Source: Cenococcum geophilum 1.58
Lineage: Eukaryota > Ascomycota > Dothideomycetes > Gloniales > Gloniaceae
Reading direction: 5' to 3'
Length of the DNA stretch: 64,000 nucleotides
NCBI GenBank assembly: GCA_001692895.1
Contig: KV748199.1
Coordinates: forward strand, 992,001 to 1,056,000
Numbering within the stretch: position 1 is the stretch's first letter; every line of letters begins with the position of its first letter. Under the pieces are notes generated by a model. It worked only from the letters and a program-made list of their open reading frames with translations. It was not told the origin of the DNA and did not search any database. Positions 1 to 12,555 of the stretch are shown in pieces. The position numbers and the translations under genes are program-made.

Positions 1-1192
1 TTAAAGGAGCCTTAATTATAACGTTAAAAGATCTAAAGGAGTAATTAGAGGACTAGAGAAGTAAGAGGTAAATTATAGTACCTGCGAACGAAGTCGCAAC
101 GCTTAGATTAACACGAGAAAGATTTAAACTTAAGGATAAAGATAAGCTAAGAGTTAACCTAAAATATTAAGTATATTATATATTGGTATAGATCGCATAT
201 ATAAATAATACGTGTAATATATATAAAGCACTAAAAGATAAGAATTAAAAATACCTAGTAAGGATATACTAGTTATCTAATAAGGCGAAATATAGGAACG
301 CTAAGTATATATATAATTAGCACCTAGTAGAAGTATAAACCTAAGGGGAGTTAATACTTTAGCTAGGAAGATTCCTTACGGAAAAATGCCTAGATAGATA
401 ATAGTAGTGGGAATATCTAGAGAATATATATCTATAGTATATTAAAGATAAAAAGCGAACTAAATATTAGCTAAAAGTAGACTAAGTATAAATAGAATTA
501 AGCAGCCAATAGTTAGGAAAAGTAAAGGCCTATAGGACTAGAGGGAGCTAATAGTAGAGCCTTAGACCCTTAAAGGAATTTAAGGATAATATTTAAATTT
601 ACGAGTTAAGTGGCAAGATTAATAGTTTAAAGTATTAATAGATAGTAGAGTAATAAGGAACTATATCTTACTAGTAGCAGTTAAAAGAATAGGATTACTA
701 TATAGGTAGAAGAAATGTCCTTACCTATTAGTAATAATTTTAGGAGATCTAATAGCCTATAGAGGAGGTATTATTAATTTTAAAATAGGACCTATTTAGT
801 TAACCATTAAAGGGAGATAAATTAAGATGTCTTTTAATATATTACTATTAGGGAATAATAAGGCAGTATTAGAAATACCTTAGTTACAGAAATATAATCT
901 AAAGATTAATTAGGTTATAGGTTAGGTTAATATTAGGGATACTTAACGCCGTAAAATGTAATAATAAGCTAAGTTAGTATAGTACTAAGTAAAAGCAACC
1001 TATAAAGAAATAGAAAAAGGACTAAGTTATATACTAAAGAAATACTACAAGTATAATAAAAAACTATAATTACTAAAAAGTAAAAAGCTGTTAGAGTATA
1101 TAGTATAGAACTATAAGATAGAATTAGAACTAGAAATAAGTTTAAGGTTTTTTCTAATCTATAAGCTTACTAAAGAGGAAGGTAAAGTATTA
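1..1192 (+). mobile_element. Ty3/Gypsy retrotransposon copy A, 5' portion (end of gag and protease), RIP-degraded
   Basis: This AT-rich stretch is the beginning of the visible part of a plus-strand Gypsy element whose 5' LTR and gag start lie before the window. Around 620-900 a degenerate frame reads like a retropepsin domain (a VLIDSRVIRNYIL-type active-site segment), with many TAG/TAA codons replacing Gln and Trp codons. Positions 1-140 are the reverse complement of the Gypsy D sequence on both sides of 52598-58755, so A and D belong to one family. The frame stops at a LINE insertion at 1193 and resumes at 5334 with matching amino acids. Confidence 0.85.
1181..1192. repeat. Target-site duplication of LINE A, left copy (12 bp)
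   Basis: GGTAAAGTATTA occurs here and again at 5322-5333, on either side of LINE A. Joining the flanks through one copy restores a continuous Gypsy pol frame. Confidence 0.9.
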
Positions 1193-2599
1193 ATAATAAT
1201 AATTTATTGCTTAACGTCCAATTCGGATCCCTACTAGGCCTACGCAGACTACTCCTTATTTACATATAGGGAGAAAACTCTATTTAAGAAAAATAAGAAA
1301 ACCCCATAATCCATCTCCCCGCCTTTTAGGACTCGCCTACTTAGCGCCTATAAGTCGCCTATAGTACTCTACTACCTTACTGTTTAACCTTCTTAGGAAC
1401 CACTACTGCCGTAACAAGCCTACGGACGCGCTAGTATTATAAACTTTTACTCTACTACTATAGAGTTACTAGGGGGCACCTACTACTCGCCCCCTTACCT
1501 TTTATTACCATTTCCCTTGCAACCCAGAACTAATTTAGCATATTTTAACTAATAAGCCACTAGGTAACCGCCTTAAGGCCTTTTTATATTAAGAGCAGTA
1601 TATTATAGTTCTCTATGCCAGCTACTAAGAGTATTATTTCTTAATTAGTGCGTAAGGGGCATAGCAGTATTACGTGTTTTAGTGTCTATCTTAGCCAGCC
1701 ACATTCGCATCTTAGGCTACCTACTAGAACACCCACCTAGTAAAGCCAATCTTTTAGTCCTATTATTCCTGTTCTTAAGAGTGTTGCTATTATATTTTCT
1801 GCCTTTATTAGGCCTTCTTAGAGCCCTTAGGTATTTACCCCCCATAGTATTAACCATACTATAGCCTAGGTTTGTCTTACCTAAGTTAGCCTCTATACCT
1901 TTAACTCCCATTTACCTCTTTAGCATTAGTCTAACCAGTATTATATTACGGTAGATAGTTTCCTAGCGTTCTTATATGTTCTACTTTAGCTCCTTTCTCT
2001 ATCTTACTATTATCTTTACTAACCTCTTACACGTCTCCCTTTCTCCTCTATATAGGCCTAGGCCCTAAAGCGGCACCATTTTTCTTCTACTTTCTTTACC
2101 TGTTTCTCTAATATCTCTTCCCTACTTTAGGGTTATTAGTTTATTCTCCTACGGGGCACCCTAGGGTCCCTCCATAGTTTACTTAGGCATATCTTAATAT
2201 ACTTTATAACATTAGAGTTATGTTTATTTTACGTTCTTTATATTATAGCGGCTTTAATATATAACTATAGGGGGGGAATATTAGATTCCTTCTTAAGCAG
2301 TACTATAGCCGTTCACTTATACCCGCCTATAATACTCTAGAGGCAGGCTATTTAGACCTTTTAAAGTAGTTTAAGGAGTAATTTTAGGGGGCCCTTCTTA
2401 GTTTCTCTAATAGCCCAGATACTGGATCTATATGTCATAGTTAGCCAGACAACTGCTATATATAGTAGGCGTGACCTCTAGAAGCATAGACCCCATATAG
2501 AATTAACAATCCTAGATAAAGTAATAAACTATACTTGGCCTTTATAGGCCGCTTACGCCGCATATACGCTCCACCGGAGCTTACTGTCTACCCATACTC

Positions 2600-3490
2600 C
2601 TAATACCCTTAGGCCCTAAACTGGTTAACCCCTAAAGCCTTAAATATAAATTATATACTAAAGATCTATAGATTAGTTGCGTTTTCTTATAAAATAGATT
2701 AACTGGTATTTCTTTAGTAAGAATTAAACTCCATAACGTTTTACCTACTCTATATAAGTATTATAGGCTTTCTCTAGTGTTCTACAGTTCTCTACGGCTA
2801 TTGGCCCATATATAATTAGGTTTGTGTCGTTAATAAAGCCTATCCCCTAGGTCGCCCCTTCCTTAAAGAAGTTGAGCAGGTTACTTATAAAGAAAAGGAA
2901 GAGTATAGGCGAGAGGGGTAATCCTTATAGTATTCCTATTGCAACTATAATAGGGGGGCTCTAGTATCCGCTAAAGACTAGTAATATTTCTTTCTAGCCT
3001 ATAAACCCTTAGACAAATTATATAATCCATTCTAAGAAGCCCTTTACCCTAAGAATATATAAAAGACGCTTATAGGGTATATTATTATAGGCACCACTAA
3101 TATCTAGGCTAAGCATTAATACTACAAAGTCCTTTCGCATCGCCCATACAGATTTAATAGTAGCAGCGAGTAGCGTAAGTGCTAATAGTATTAAGCGGTT
3201 CTTTCTTGCCCCCATTTAGCTTTATAGTAGTAGGGCGTATTCCTCTACTATATCTGCCATGCGTTCCGCTATTACCCTTTCTAAGATCTTACTAAGGGTG
3301 TTTTCTAAGGCAATAGGGCGGTAGCTTCCTGGGATTAAGTAATTTACTTTACCTTCTTTTCATAGGACAACCGTCGTCATAAATCTTCCAAGTCGTAGGT
3401 AGTAGCCTATAGCAAAGCATACTCTAGCTACATCTACAAGCCAAGGTGCTATAAGTAGCCCACAGGTTTTTAGGGCCTTATTTAGACAGG
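2600..3490 (-). pseudogene. LINE A reverse transcriptase relic
   Basis: On the minus strand, 3018-3215 still encodes a 65-residue open segment containing LDISGAYNN, the non-LTR RT motif with its catalytic Asp (motif A). Downstream, around 2830-2850, the YVDD-type box survives as FINDTNLI. The first Asp has become Asn, as expected from G-to-A change on this strand. The frame is interrupted by many stop codons. The enzyme would reverse transcribe its own RNA at the nicked target, but this copy cannot be functional. Confidence 0.85.
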
Positions 3491-4404
3491 TAGTTATATA
3501 TTAGCTAGTAATATAGTAAAGTTCAACATACCTACTTATTTAGGCCTCTACCCCAATTTTCTAGTGCTTTAGTCCCAAACTATAAGCAGTTAGCTGCCAC
3601 CACCAATTGCGGGGAATTTCACCAGTTCTTTTAGATATCTTATAACGGTATTACCCAAGTACCAGTCTACCCCCCAGTAGTCTATATAAGAGTTTCCTCC
3701 TAAAATTAGTACGCTTTTATACGGCTTAAAAGCCTTCCATAGCCTCTAGTTTTACACCTTCTTTATTATTTCCACCGGCGTGGGTATAAGCTACCATTTC
3801 CAGGGGTCGCAACTCCTATCTTCACGCCTACTAATATAATCCTACAAAGACGTTGTAGCTATATCCTATAATATAGTTAGGTATACCTTCTACAAATAAG
3901 GCTAAGCTACTGCCTCTCCCACCTAAGTAACTCCTATTTGCTCCTTAAGCATATCTTACTAATAAGCCGCCCTAAAGGCAAATAGTTCCGTCTGTTAATA
4001 TACCAACACGCGCATCTATTCTCTTAAGCCACATAGTAGTCTCTCCAGCTAGGGTATAATCCTACCTACCTACTAAGTATACTAAAGGTTAGAGCCTAGT
4101 TAAGGGATAAGGTCCTTAAAGCTAGCAGTAGCTACTACGTACTACGCCCTATAGGAAGCCAGTAGTAATATAGGGGCGCAACACCCTATATACTACTAGT
4201 TCCCGTTTCACGTTACCTATAAGAGTCTCCTTATAACAGGCCAACCATATCTTATAAAAGGGGGGCTATAAAAACCAGATCCCGCACCAGGCGACCTACT
4301 CTCCCCCCTCCTACTAACTAAGCTTATATCCCCCCTTTTTATAAGCTAGCCTATATCTCTAACTATTAAGTCCTTATCTAACTAGCCTGTGTTTCCCCTA
4401 CAGC

Positions 4405-4870
4405 CTCCCCCATATATATGCATTAGGTTACGTATACCACACCTATTAAAACCCTCCTATAAATCGCCTTATATATATACGCATCAGGTTACATACACCA
4501 CGCCTATTAAGACCCTCCTATAAGTCACCTATAAGTCGACCATAAGTCAACCATAAGTCAACTATAAGTCAAACGCCATAGGGCCGTCAAAGCTAGCCTA
4601 TATTTCCGCTGCCTAGAGCTTTACCCGTATTTCCACCTCGTTAAGCCATCTAGTCGCCGTCCGGTCGCCGTCACATTACCATTACATTGCCAGCGCGTCG
4701 CCGTCGTCTAGGTCGCGCGCACCACGCCTATTAAAACCCTCTTCTAAGTCACCTAGGTATACCAAATACCAAATAGGCCCTTATAGAGGGGCCTTAATAA
4801 GTTCTCTAGGCAGGGCCTTAATAAGTTCTTTGCGGTGGCCTTAGGGCCTTAATAAGTTTCGTATAAAGTA
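4405..4870. repeat. Short tandem and dispersed repeats in the 5' part of LINE A
   Basis: Two imperfect ~65-bp direct repeats run at about 4410-4530 (core TTACATACACCACGCCTATT, preceded by a TATATA run), with a partial third at 4713-4757. An 11-bp unit of the form ATAAGTCAACC repeats about five times at 4512-4570. A GGGCCTTAATAAGTTCT unit repeats at 4788-4860. Repeated 5' UTR units are plausible for a LINE, but their role is unknown. Confidence 0.6.
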
Positions 4871-5333
4871 TCTACAACGCGTTAACCTTAACAAGTTCTT
4901 ATAAAAAAAGGTTCCCTATGCCCTCACCGTATCCTCTCGGTCTTAGAGCTAGTATAAACCTAAGGGTGTCCTATTATACGCCTAGGGCGCGTCCACATTA
5001 ACTAGCTAAATAAGGCCAGTTTCGGGCCTAGCTATAAGCCAGGTAGTTATACGTCGGGCGGTTTTCGTATCCCAGTTTCCCTTAATGGCCCCCCTAAATA
5101 GTATAGCAGGAGCCCTAAGCGGGGGCAGTAGGACTCCTAGTGTTATTAAGGGCGATATACGCGTCGCAGGCTCAACACCACAGAGTCGCAACACCAGCGC
5201 GCTACACGCGCTACGGCGGCTCTCCTCCATCGCCTCTGCACTTAGCCATCATAAGGAATGATTTCCCGATAATGTTTCCACCCGCGGCGACGTGGACGCG
5301 TACAGTAGGGCTTCGCGGGCAGGTAAAGTATTA

Positions 5334-8100
5334 AAAGAGTTTATCTAGGAAAACCTATAAAAGAAATATATTAGACTATCGCAGTTATTAGCGGGTTATC
5401 CAGTACTATTTATACTAAAGAAGAATGGTAAACTAAGGCTATATATTAACTATAGATAGTTAAACAGTATTACTAGAAAGGATAGGTATCCTTTACCCTT
5501 AATTAGCGAAATCTAAGATAGGATAGGTAACGCGTAAATCTTTATAAAGATAGATCTAAGATAAGCGTACTATTAGATTAAAATTAAGGAAGGCGATAAA
5601 TAAAAGGCAGCCTTTAGGTTAAAGAAAGGACTATATAAGCCATTAGTTATGCAATTTAGGCTTATAAACGCACTAGCAATATTTTAAAAGCGTATTAATA
5701 ATATATTAAGAGAACACTTAGATAAATTTGTTATAGTATACTTTAATAATATTATTATCTACTTAATAACTAAGGAAGAATACGGGGAATACGTTAAATA
5801 GGTTTTAAAGAGACTATAGGAAGAACAGATGCTAGTAGCAATTAAAAAATATAAGTTCTTTACTAGGAAGACTAATTTTGTTAAATTTATTATTAAACTA
5901 GGCTAACTTAGTATAGATTTAAAGAAGATTAAGGCTATAGTAAATTAGTAAGAACTAGAGAATATTATATAGTTAAAATTGTTCCTAAGGTTTTATAATT
6001 ACTATAGAAGGTTTATAGCGTAGTAGTTAAAAAATATTAAACTATTTACGCGGTTAATAAAGAAAGAAGAACTATAGGTATAGGGAAAAGAATAGCAAAA
6101 ACTCTTTAAGAAAGTTAAGGAGTTGTTTACCTAGAAGCTAGTTCTTAAGATCTATTAACTAGGTCTAAAGACGGTTGTAAAGATAAATATATTAGACTAT
6201 ATACTAGGGGCATACTTTATATAGAGATATTAAGATAGATAGCACCTAGTAGTATATTATAGTTGGAAGATAATACTACTAGAGTTAAACTATAACATTT
6301 ATAATAAAGAGTTATTAGGTATAGTTATAGTACTAAAAAAATAAAAAGCGTTTTTATAAGGTATAGAGAAACTATTTATAGTTAAGATAGATTATAAGAA
6401 CCTAATAGGATTCCTAATAATAAAGAAACTTAACTAAAGATAGGTTAAATGGGTAGAGATGCTTACAGAATACTATTTTAAGATTTAGTATACTAAGGGT
6501 ATAGATAATACGTAAGTAGATACTTTAAGTTAAAAAGCTAAACTATAAAACGATAAAAAGCTATTAGGGGCTTTACTATAAAGGGATATAGACGGATTAA
6601 TTAGGTATAATTATCTAAAAATTATAGCGACTTAGGAAGGACTAGAAAGAGTTTATAAGACACTAGAAAGCTTTTAGGCGTAAAAAATTCTAAAAGTATA
6701 GCTAGAAGATCTATAGACGGATATATATAAAAACTAAGAAGTAAAGTATATCCTAAGAAGTATAGTAGAGTAATTTATAGAAGAATTTTATAAGGGAATA
6801 ACTTAGGGACATAACGGAGCTATAGGCTTAGTATTAAGACTCTAAGAGGAGTATATTATTAATAGAATCTAAGGCTTAGTATAAAAAGTTATAAAGGAAT
6901 ATCTAAATTACTAAAGGAATAAATTAATAAGGTATAAGCTATATAGAGGGCTATAACCTATTAAAATACTAAAGAGACTATAGAAGGTTATATTATAGGA
7001 CTTTATTATTAAGTTACTAAAGTTAAGAAATCCTATTACCGGATAAGATTATAATATAATCTTAGTAATAATAGATAAGCTTATAAAGTGGAAATACTTT
7101 ATAGTATATATAGAAGAAATCTCAGCGGAAGACGTCGCTAGAATCTATATTAAAGAAGTGTTTATAAGATATAGAGCACTAAGTAAAATTATATTAGATA
7201 GAGATTTAAGATTTATAGCAGTATTTTAAAAGGTATTCTTAGCAGAATAAGGAGTTAAAGTAGTAACTTTTACTGTATATTATCCGCAGACAGATAGTTA
7301 AATAGAAAGACTAAATTAGATACTAGAGTAGTATTTAAGATACTATATTAATTATGTATAGAATAATTAGGTATTACTATTACTAGTTATATAGTTTATA
7401 TACAATATAATACCTTAAAAAGGAATAGGTATATTACTATTTAAGGCAAATTACGGATATAAGCTAAAAATATTATTATTACTATAATAAGCGAAAAAGA
7501 TAAGTAGCATAGTAAAAGAAAAAATAAAGATATTAATAAATCTTTATATAGACCTTATAGAATTAGTAAAAGGAGTATAAGAGAAAATAAAAAAGTACTA
7601 TAATGCTAAGAGATCTAAGGGACCAGATCTTAAGGAGGGAAATAAAGTATGGCTACTATATAAAATTTTTAAAAGTTAACAACTAAGTAAGAAGTTAGAC
7701 TATATTAGACTAGGACCTTTTAAAATTATATAAAGGATTTACTAGTTACGTTTAAGTTAAACCTACTAGCTAGAATAAAGATCTACTCTATACAGTATAT
7801 TGTAATATTAGAGCTAGTATATAGGAATATTAAGCTACTAGCTTATAAAGTAGATATGTATAAAGGATAAGAAGAAAATAAATAGTAAGTTTTAAAGATT
7901 ATTAGTTATAAGGATATTAATAATAAAATATAGTACGAGGTTAAGTAAATAGGCTATAATAAGACTACCTAGGAACTACTAGAGAATTTAGAAAATGCTA
8001 TAGAAAAGGTATAGGAGTATCAAAAGAGATTAGGTTAGGCAGTATTAAAAAAAAAGGATCGCTAAAAAATAAGTTACCTAAGGGGGACCTAGGAAGAGTA
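5334..8100 (+). pseudogene. Degenerate Gypsy A pol (RT-RNase H-integrase-chromodomain)
   Basis: Translation shows RT at about 5370-5780 ([15 protein letters not shown]; the catalytic box reads VYFNNIIIY where YLDD-type residues are expected). RNase H lies around 6170-6560, and integrase runs from the zinc-binding region near 6800 to about 7500. Around 7880-8020 a chromodomain-like tail contains YEVK and TTQELLENLENA-like residues with stops. Stops are nearly all TAG/TAA at Gln/Trp positions, and catalytic Asp codons have become Asn. That is the footprint of C-to-T change on both strands, so no functional polyprotein can be made. Confidence 0.85.
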
Positions 8101-8757
8101 GTTACCGAACTACTTAAATCTATTTCCTTTTTAGCTAGAAGAGGATTAGTTCTCTTATTACTAAGTTCCTATAGACCCTATTCTATAAGTTTTTACTCCT
8201 TAAAATATACCTTCTTATAAACCTTCTTAAGACAGAGTAACTGAGTAAACGCCGTAATATAGGTTTTAAGAGCCTTCTGCTCCACATTATGGGAACGTTT
8301 TAGCTTAGTAAGAGCCTAAGATAGTTTACTATCTAGTTACGTAGCAGTAGATTAAATATAAAACCCTAAGACAAATTAATTAGGGAACTAGACGACTATT
8401 TAGAGTAATAGGTCGCGTATATTTAATATTAGAGACGGAGTAAACGTTATAGGACGAACNAATATTTACTTTAGTATACTTTAAGTAAGAGGACGGTTAT
8501 TATAAAAATAGATTCGCTAACGTAATATAGACTAACCCCTCTTCCAAATAACGAGAATATAAAGACGGTATAATTTTACTAAGAGATAATATCGCAGCAA
8601 TAGTATAAGCATAACGTTGCGCCTATAAGGAGGAAGGAGCCTTTAGTATAATAAGCAACGATATTAACTAAATTAATTAGGCGGATATTATACCTCTAGT
8701 AAACGACCTAGAGATATTTTAAATCTTTAAGGACGAAGATAAAGAGGAAGGAGATAG

Positions 8758-9180
8758 TGTTATGGACGCTTTAAGTATAATATTATGACTACTTAAAGAG
8801 AAGTCGGAAGAAGCTAGTTAGTTAATTTAGGTACGGTCTAGGATGGAACCGGTAGAACTATATAACGAGGAATAGTAGCTAAGGTTATATAATGTTGTAC
8901 GCAGTGTACGCAGTGTATAAGAGGAACGTATGTATAACACGTATAACACGTATATTACGTATAAGAAGGATTTTATAGGAGTACGGTTGTGTATTTAAAG
9001 GACTACAGTCCCTACCTAGATAGTTCCTTCCTTATAGTAATTCTTAGAATATAATTGGAGTTAATCTATTAGGCAACCACTCCACCAGTTATTATTATAT
9101 TATTAACTTTATCTTATATTACCTACACACCTAGCTTATTAACGAGCCCATTGTAGTTCTTGCTATAAGGTTCCGTTACA
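8758..9180 (+). repeat. 3' LTR of Gypsy A (423 bp)
   Basis: The LTR starts TGTTATGGACGC after a purine-rich tract (AAAGAGGAAGGAGA, 8741-8754) and ends GGTTCCGTTACA. The termini form the inverted repeat TGTTACGG/CCGTTACA. It is homologous to the LTR of Gypsy D at 47546-48058 and carries fewer of the internal tandem units around 8900-8970. Confidence 0.85.
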
Positions 9181-10560
9181 GGGGCGGGGGCTATTAAGAA
9201 TATTATTATCTTATATATATCTGCAAGCTTTTATTGTAGTTAGATAACTAGGGTAGCTAAAGGGTAATATACCTAAGTTTTATAAGCTAGGGTGTAATAT
9301 ATCTATTTACCCCTTCCTTACCATTTAATAACCCCGAGTTAGGTTAAAACCTTTACTAATCTTTACTACCTATAATATATAGCGGGAACTTCTTTATACG
9401 CAAGAATAAAAATGTAGAGTAAGTGGCGTCTTCCCATGTTTATACGGTTTAGTGATTTGGATTTAGGCTGCCTTTACGCGCAACTTTATATTTTTTATTA
9501 TTTGCAGCCTAGCTTAAGTCTACGTACACTTTCGTTACTCTAATAAGAATTATTATATAGCTTGGCCTTGTAGATATGCATGTATAACCTTTACTTAGTA
9601 TTTTACTAACTAATGTATAGATAGACTATTAAAGGCCTTTAAGGACCTCTAAAGACTTTTAAAGACCTTTAAAGACCTCTAAAGGCTAGTAACTATAATA
9701 TACCCGCTAAAGGTAAGTAGTATATAACCCACCCCTTTTATATTATTAATAATCTAACTATTACTTTTAGATACCTGTTTGTATAATAGTTACGTCTAAT
9801 ATAGGCAAAACTTTAATCTATTAGGTTCCAATAGTAGGGGAAACTATCTTTAAGGAAGAGAAAAGAGGAAAGGTCTCCTATATAGAATAGAAAGAAAAAA
9901 ATTTAAGAGAGGTAAAGGTAAGTAATTACCTATATATTAGGTGAGCAGGTCCCTAATATCTTAAAGATTTATAAAATTATCGCTATTGTGTATATTATGC
10001 CCAATATTTACCAGCTTACGGTTCCTATACATAATTTATTTAATTAGCTTTTTTTAGGCAAACCTAGCTATCGTAGTAGTAGAGGAATTCTGGCGGAATT
10101 TAAGTATAAGGGAGCATTAATAAGGTCTAGAGCCTATTTTAGCAATATAGCGTTTATAAAAGGTAGAAAGGAAGCTTTAGAGCTATTTTATTTTATTTTA
10201 TTTTATTTTATTTTAATATCCATTATATTATACTACGTATAATACTACGCATGCAGCCTTAGGCTATAGCGCTATAGTTCTATATACATAAACCCTTTCT
10301 AGGCAGCTTAATATATACTAGTAGCTATATCCTAGTAGTTTATAAACCCCTAAACTAGGAGTTTATAGTTTCCTAGTAAAATACTAAGATACTATAACTA
10401 CTAGGGAATAAGAAAATGGTAAGAAAAATAATAAGAAATCCTAACCCCTATCCCTATCCTTTTGCAATTTATTTCTATTCTTTTACTCTCTACTATCTTT
10501 TACCTAAAAGCCTAGTAGGAGTTACCTCCCTCTAGAATTCTATTAATTTTATTCTTCTAT
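9181..10560. other. AT-rich anonymous DNA with simple repeats
   Basis: I find no gene or recognisable domain here on either strand. A decayed 11-12-bp repeat based on GACCTCTAAAG sits at about 9625-9690, and a (TTTTA)n microsatellite at 10189-10214. The right part may include the remains of the LINE whose ORF1 follows. Confidence 0.5.
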
Positions 10561-10569
10561 AGAATCTTC

Positions 10570-11625
10570 TACACTAGTACTATATACTAGTTTAGCTGCT
10601 TTAAGAACCTCACAGTCTTTACTATTAGTAGGGTGTTTTTCTTTATAATTAATGCAAAGAGGGGTAGTATGCTTATAAGGCCTGCCCCCTACTATATAGG
10701 TAGGACAGATGTGGTCTTTAGATAGATGTACAGCTATATAATATCTATAGGCCCTAGTAGAGTATCTGTCTCCTATATAGCCAAATTTTTAGTAGCTATT
10801 ACACTGCGTAGTAGGAGAGACTTTAAGGTATTTTACTACCTTAGTAGCTATACCTACAATTAATATCTCTTTTTATTTTAGGATTTCTTGTCTTTTTTTT
10901 TATTCTCTATAGTAAAAACTATAAAGCCAAATCTGGTCTATAGATTATATCTTTTTATACTAAATAAGATCCATCTAGGTAGTCCTTATATCTCTATAGG
11001 ATTAAAGGTCTTAATTTCTTCTTTTAGAAGCTTAGAGCCTCCTTCTTTTAAAAAAGGTAGGGTAGGAACCCTATAGGCTATAACTTAAACCTAAGGTTCT
11101 AGTTTTTGTTCTCTTTAAAAGGTAAAGCAGTTATACTAAATATCCTTATATTTAACTAGGAAATCTATATTATACTCTTCTATAGTTATAAAGAGAATAT
11201 TTTACTTTCCTTTAGTTCTAGCTATAGACGCTAGTACTAGCTTTTCTACTTACAGTTTTAATGTAAATAGTTGGTGTAACGTGGCCCGCCTCCACGTCGC
11301 CATACGGCCAAAAAGACTAAGTGCTTGCGAACTTGTCGCAAGCGCGGCGGGACCTAATATATATACTCTTACAGTTGGTTAACTTTATTCCGTATAGAGA
11401 AGGTATCTAGCGGTTAGTCCTTTTCGTCTATAATTAGGACTAGCTTCCTTTTTTATAGCTGCTTTTTCTTACTTCTAGTAGAAGTAGAAGGGGTAGGAGA
11501 TAGTAGTAATATAGAGGGTAGGAAGGACGAAGAAGGGAGGTTCTTCTTTAGCCTCTTTGCGTAGGTTTTCTTAGTAGGGGCCACCTCCTTACGGAGAGCT
11601 CTTACTTCTTTTACTAGTCCCTTTA
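10570..11625 (-). pseudogene. LINE ORF1 (gag-like) relic with three degenerate CCHC zinc knuckles, downstream part
   Basis: On the minus strand, 10590-10850 translates into three consecutive zinc-knuckle motifs typical of fungal Tad1/I-clade LINE ORF1, the RNA-binding protein of the element. Spacing is intact, but several Cys codons have become Tyr (for example CNSY where CX2C is expected), and one Gln codon is TAA. Cys TGC to TAT/TAC is the G-to-A form of RIP. Further upstream (11100-11620) the frame resembles the gag N-terminal half. The frame is split by element X1 and continues at 13555-14120. It belongs to a different LINE from copies A-D, and its ORF2 is not recognisable to the left. 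Confidence 0.7.
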
Positions 11626-11750
11626 CATCAGCAAAATGTTTGTGCCTCCTGACAGTACTGACAGCTCCTGACAGCTCCTGTCAGGGCTGTCAGGAGCTCC
11701 AGGAGACACTCACACTCGGCATCCTGTCAGGAACCTGTCAGGAGGTCGCC

Positions 11751-11845
11751 CGGACCACCAGGACCACCAGGACCTCCAGGACCTCCAGGACCTCCAGGAC
11801 CTCCAGGACCATCAGGACCATCAGGACCATCAGGACCATCAGGAC
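11751..11845 (+). repeat. 9-bp tandem array in X1 with a Gly-Pro-Pro/Ser reading frame
   Basis: About ten tandem copies of AGGACCWCC (later AGGACCATC) are present. One plus-strand frame reads as collagen-like Gly-Pro-Pro then Gly-Pro-Ser triplets. The counterpart in X2 (17521-17600, read on the minus strand) also encodes Gly-Pro-Pro/Gly-Pro-Ser. No coding gene is claimed, because the frame lacks a clean start in X1. Confidence 0.75.
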
Positions 11846-12114
11846 AACAATAAAAATTCTAGATTTAAAAATAAGGTATATTAACACTCCAGTATTTGCA
11901 GCTAGTCAAAAAATACAAAATTAATTTAATTATATATAATCTAAATAATCCAAATCAATCTCTCCTGTCTACCGCCTGTGTCTGTCGTGGAGCTCTACGA
12001 TCGCTCGGGCGTCGGGCGATCGACTGAGGAGCCTCTCGCGGAGGCTCCAAATCGTCGATCAGCGGTGTTCCCGATGATCCACCGGCCGTGTGCTGATTTC
12101 CTAACTAGGCCTAG

Positions 12115-12146
<32 letters not shown>

Positions 12147-12555
12147 TGCCTGTCCTACCTGTCTGTGCCTGCCTGTGCCTGTCGTGCCTACCTGTCTATG
12201 CCTACCTGTCTGTATCTGTAATTCGGGGGAGAGGTCGGCCCGATCGAAGGCTCTGCTTGATTCGATTGCGATTGATTGTATTAATTCGAATCGTTCTCCA
12301 TGGGCGTTCGTTGGCTGTAAGTTTAAACGGTGGTCGTCTGGGGTGCCTCCCTAGGAGGCCTTGATTCGATTTGATTCGGTAATAGGCTGATATCGAGGCT
12401 CTGGTTCGATTCGATCGATCGATCGAATCGATCGTGGTGTTCGCTGGCTGGTCGTTCGAACGATTATCGTCTGGTTCTGACGACGGTCCTCTCCTGCTTG
12501 CCTGCCTACCTGCCTGCCTACCTACCTACCTACCTACCTACCTGCCTGCCTGTGT
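12115..12555 (+). repeat. CCTG-rich microsatellite tracts in X1
   Basis: (CCTG)n with CTGT/CTAC variants occurs at about 12116-12215 and again at 12492-12552. Similar GGCA/GGTA tracts occur in X2 near 16680-16765 and 17110-17215. Confidence 0.8.

Larger units (their letters stand above)
1193..5321 (-). mobile_element. Non-LTR retrotransposon (Tad1-like LINE A), minus strand, inserted in Gypsy A
   Basis: The 3' end of the element is at left, with a short (TAA)n tail after the conserved 3' terminus also seen at 28081, 61741 and 62132. The sequence from 1193 to about 3486 matches LINE B (28081-30376) closely. After 3487 it departs abruptly: the endonuclease and N-terminal RT part present in LINE B is missing and is replaced by about 1.8 kb of unrelated sequence with a GC-richer 5' end. 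Because 12-bp duplications flank the whole 4129 bp, it was probably inserted as one unit. It may be a chimera from template switching, or a subfamily with a different 5' half. Confidence 0.88.
5322..9180 (+). mobile_element. Gypsy copy A, 3' portion (RT, RNase H, integrase, chromodomain, 3' LTR)
   Basis: This is the continuation of the element at 1-1192. Domain order RT, RNase H, integrase, C-terminal chromodomain-like segment and LTR is typical of a Ty3/Gypsy chromovirus. It is heavily RIP-mutated. The LTR ends in CA at 9180, and the flank beyond begins GGGGCGGGGG. Confidence 0.88.

Noticed and set aside
1682-1911. Opposed open frames near 1700, repeated at 61000-61300 and 62625-62810.
   Set aside because: They recur because they lie in the shared 3' part of LINE copies A, C and D. 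The plus-strand frame at 1682 is antisense to the LINE; neither is a host gene.
10888-11076. A 62-aa plus-strand frame starting MSFFLF as a small membrane protein.
   Set aside because: It is antisense to the LINE ORF1 relic, and its hydrophobicity reflects AT-rich composition.
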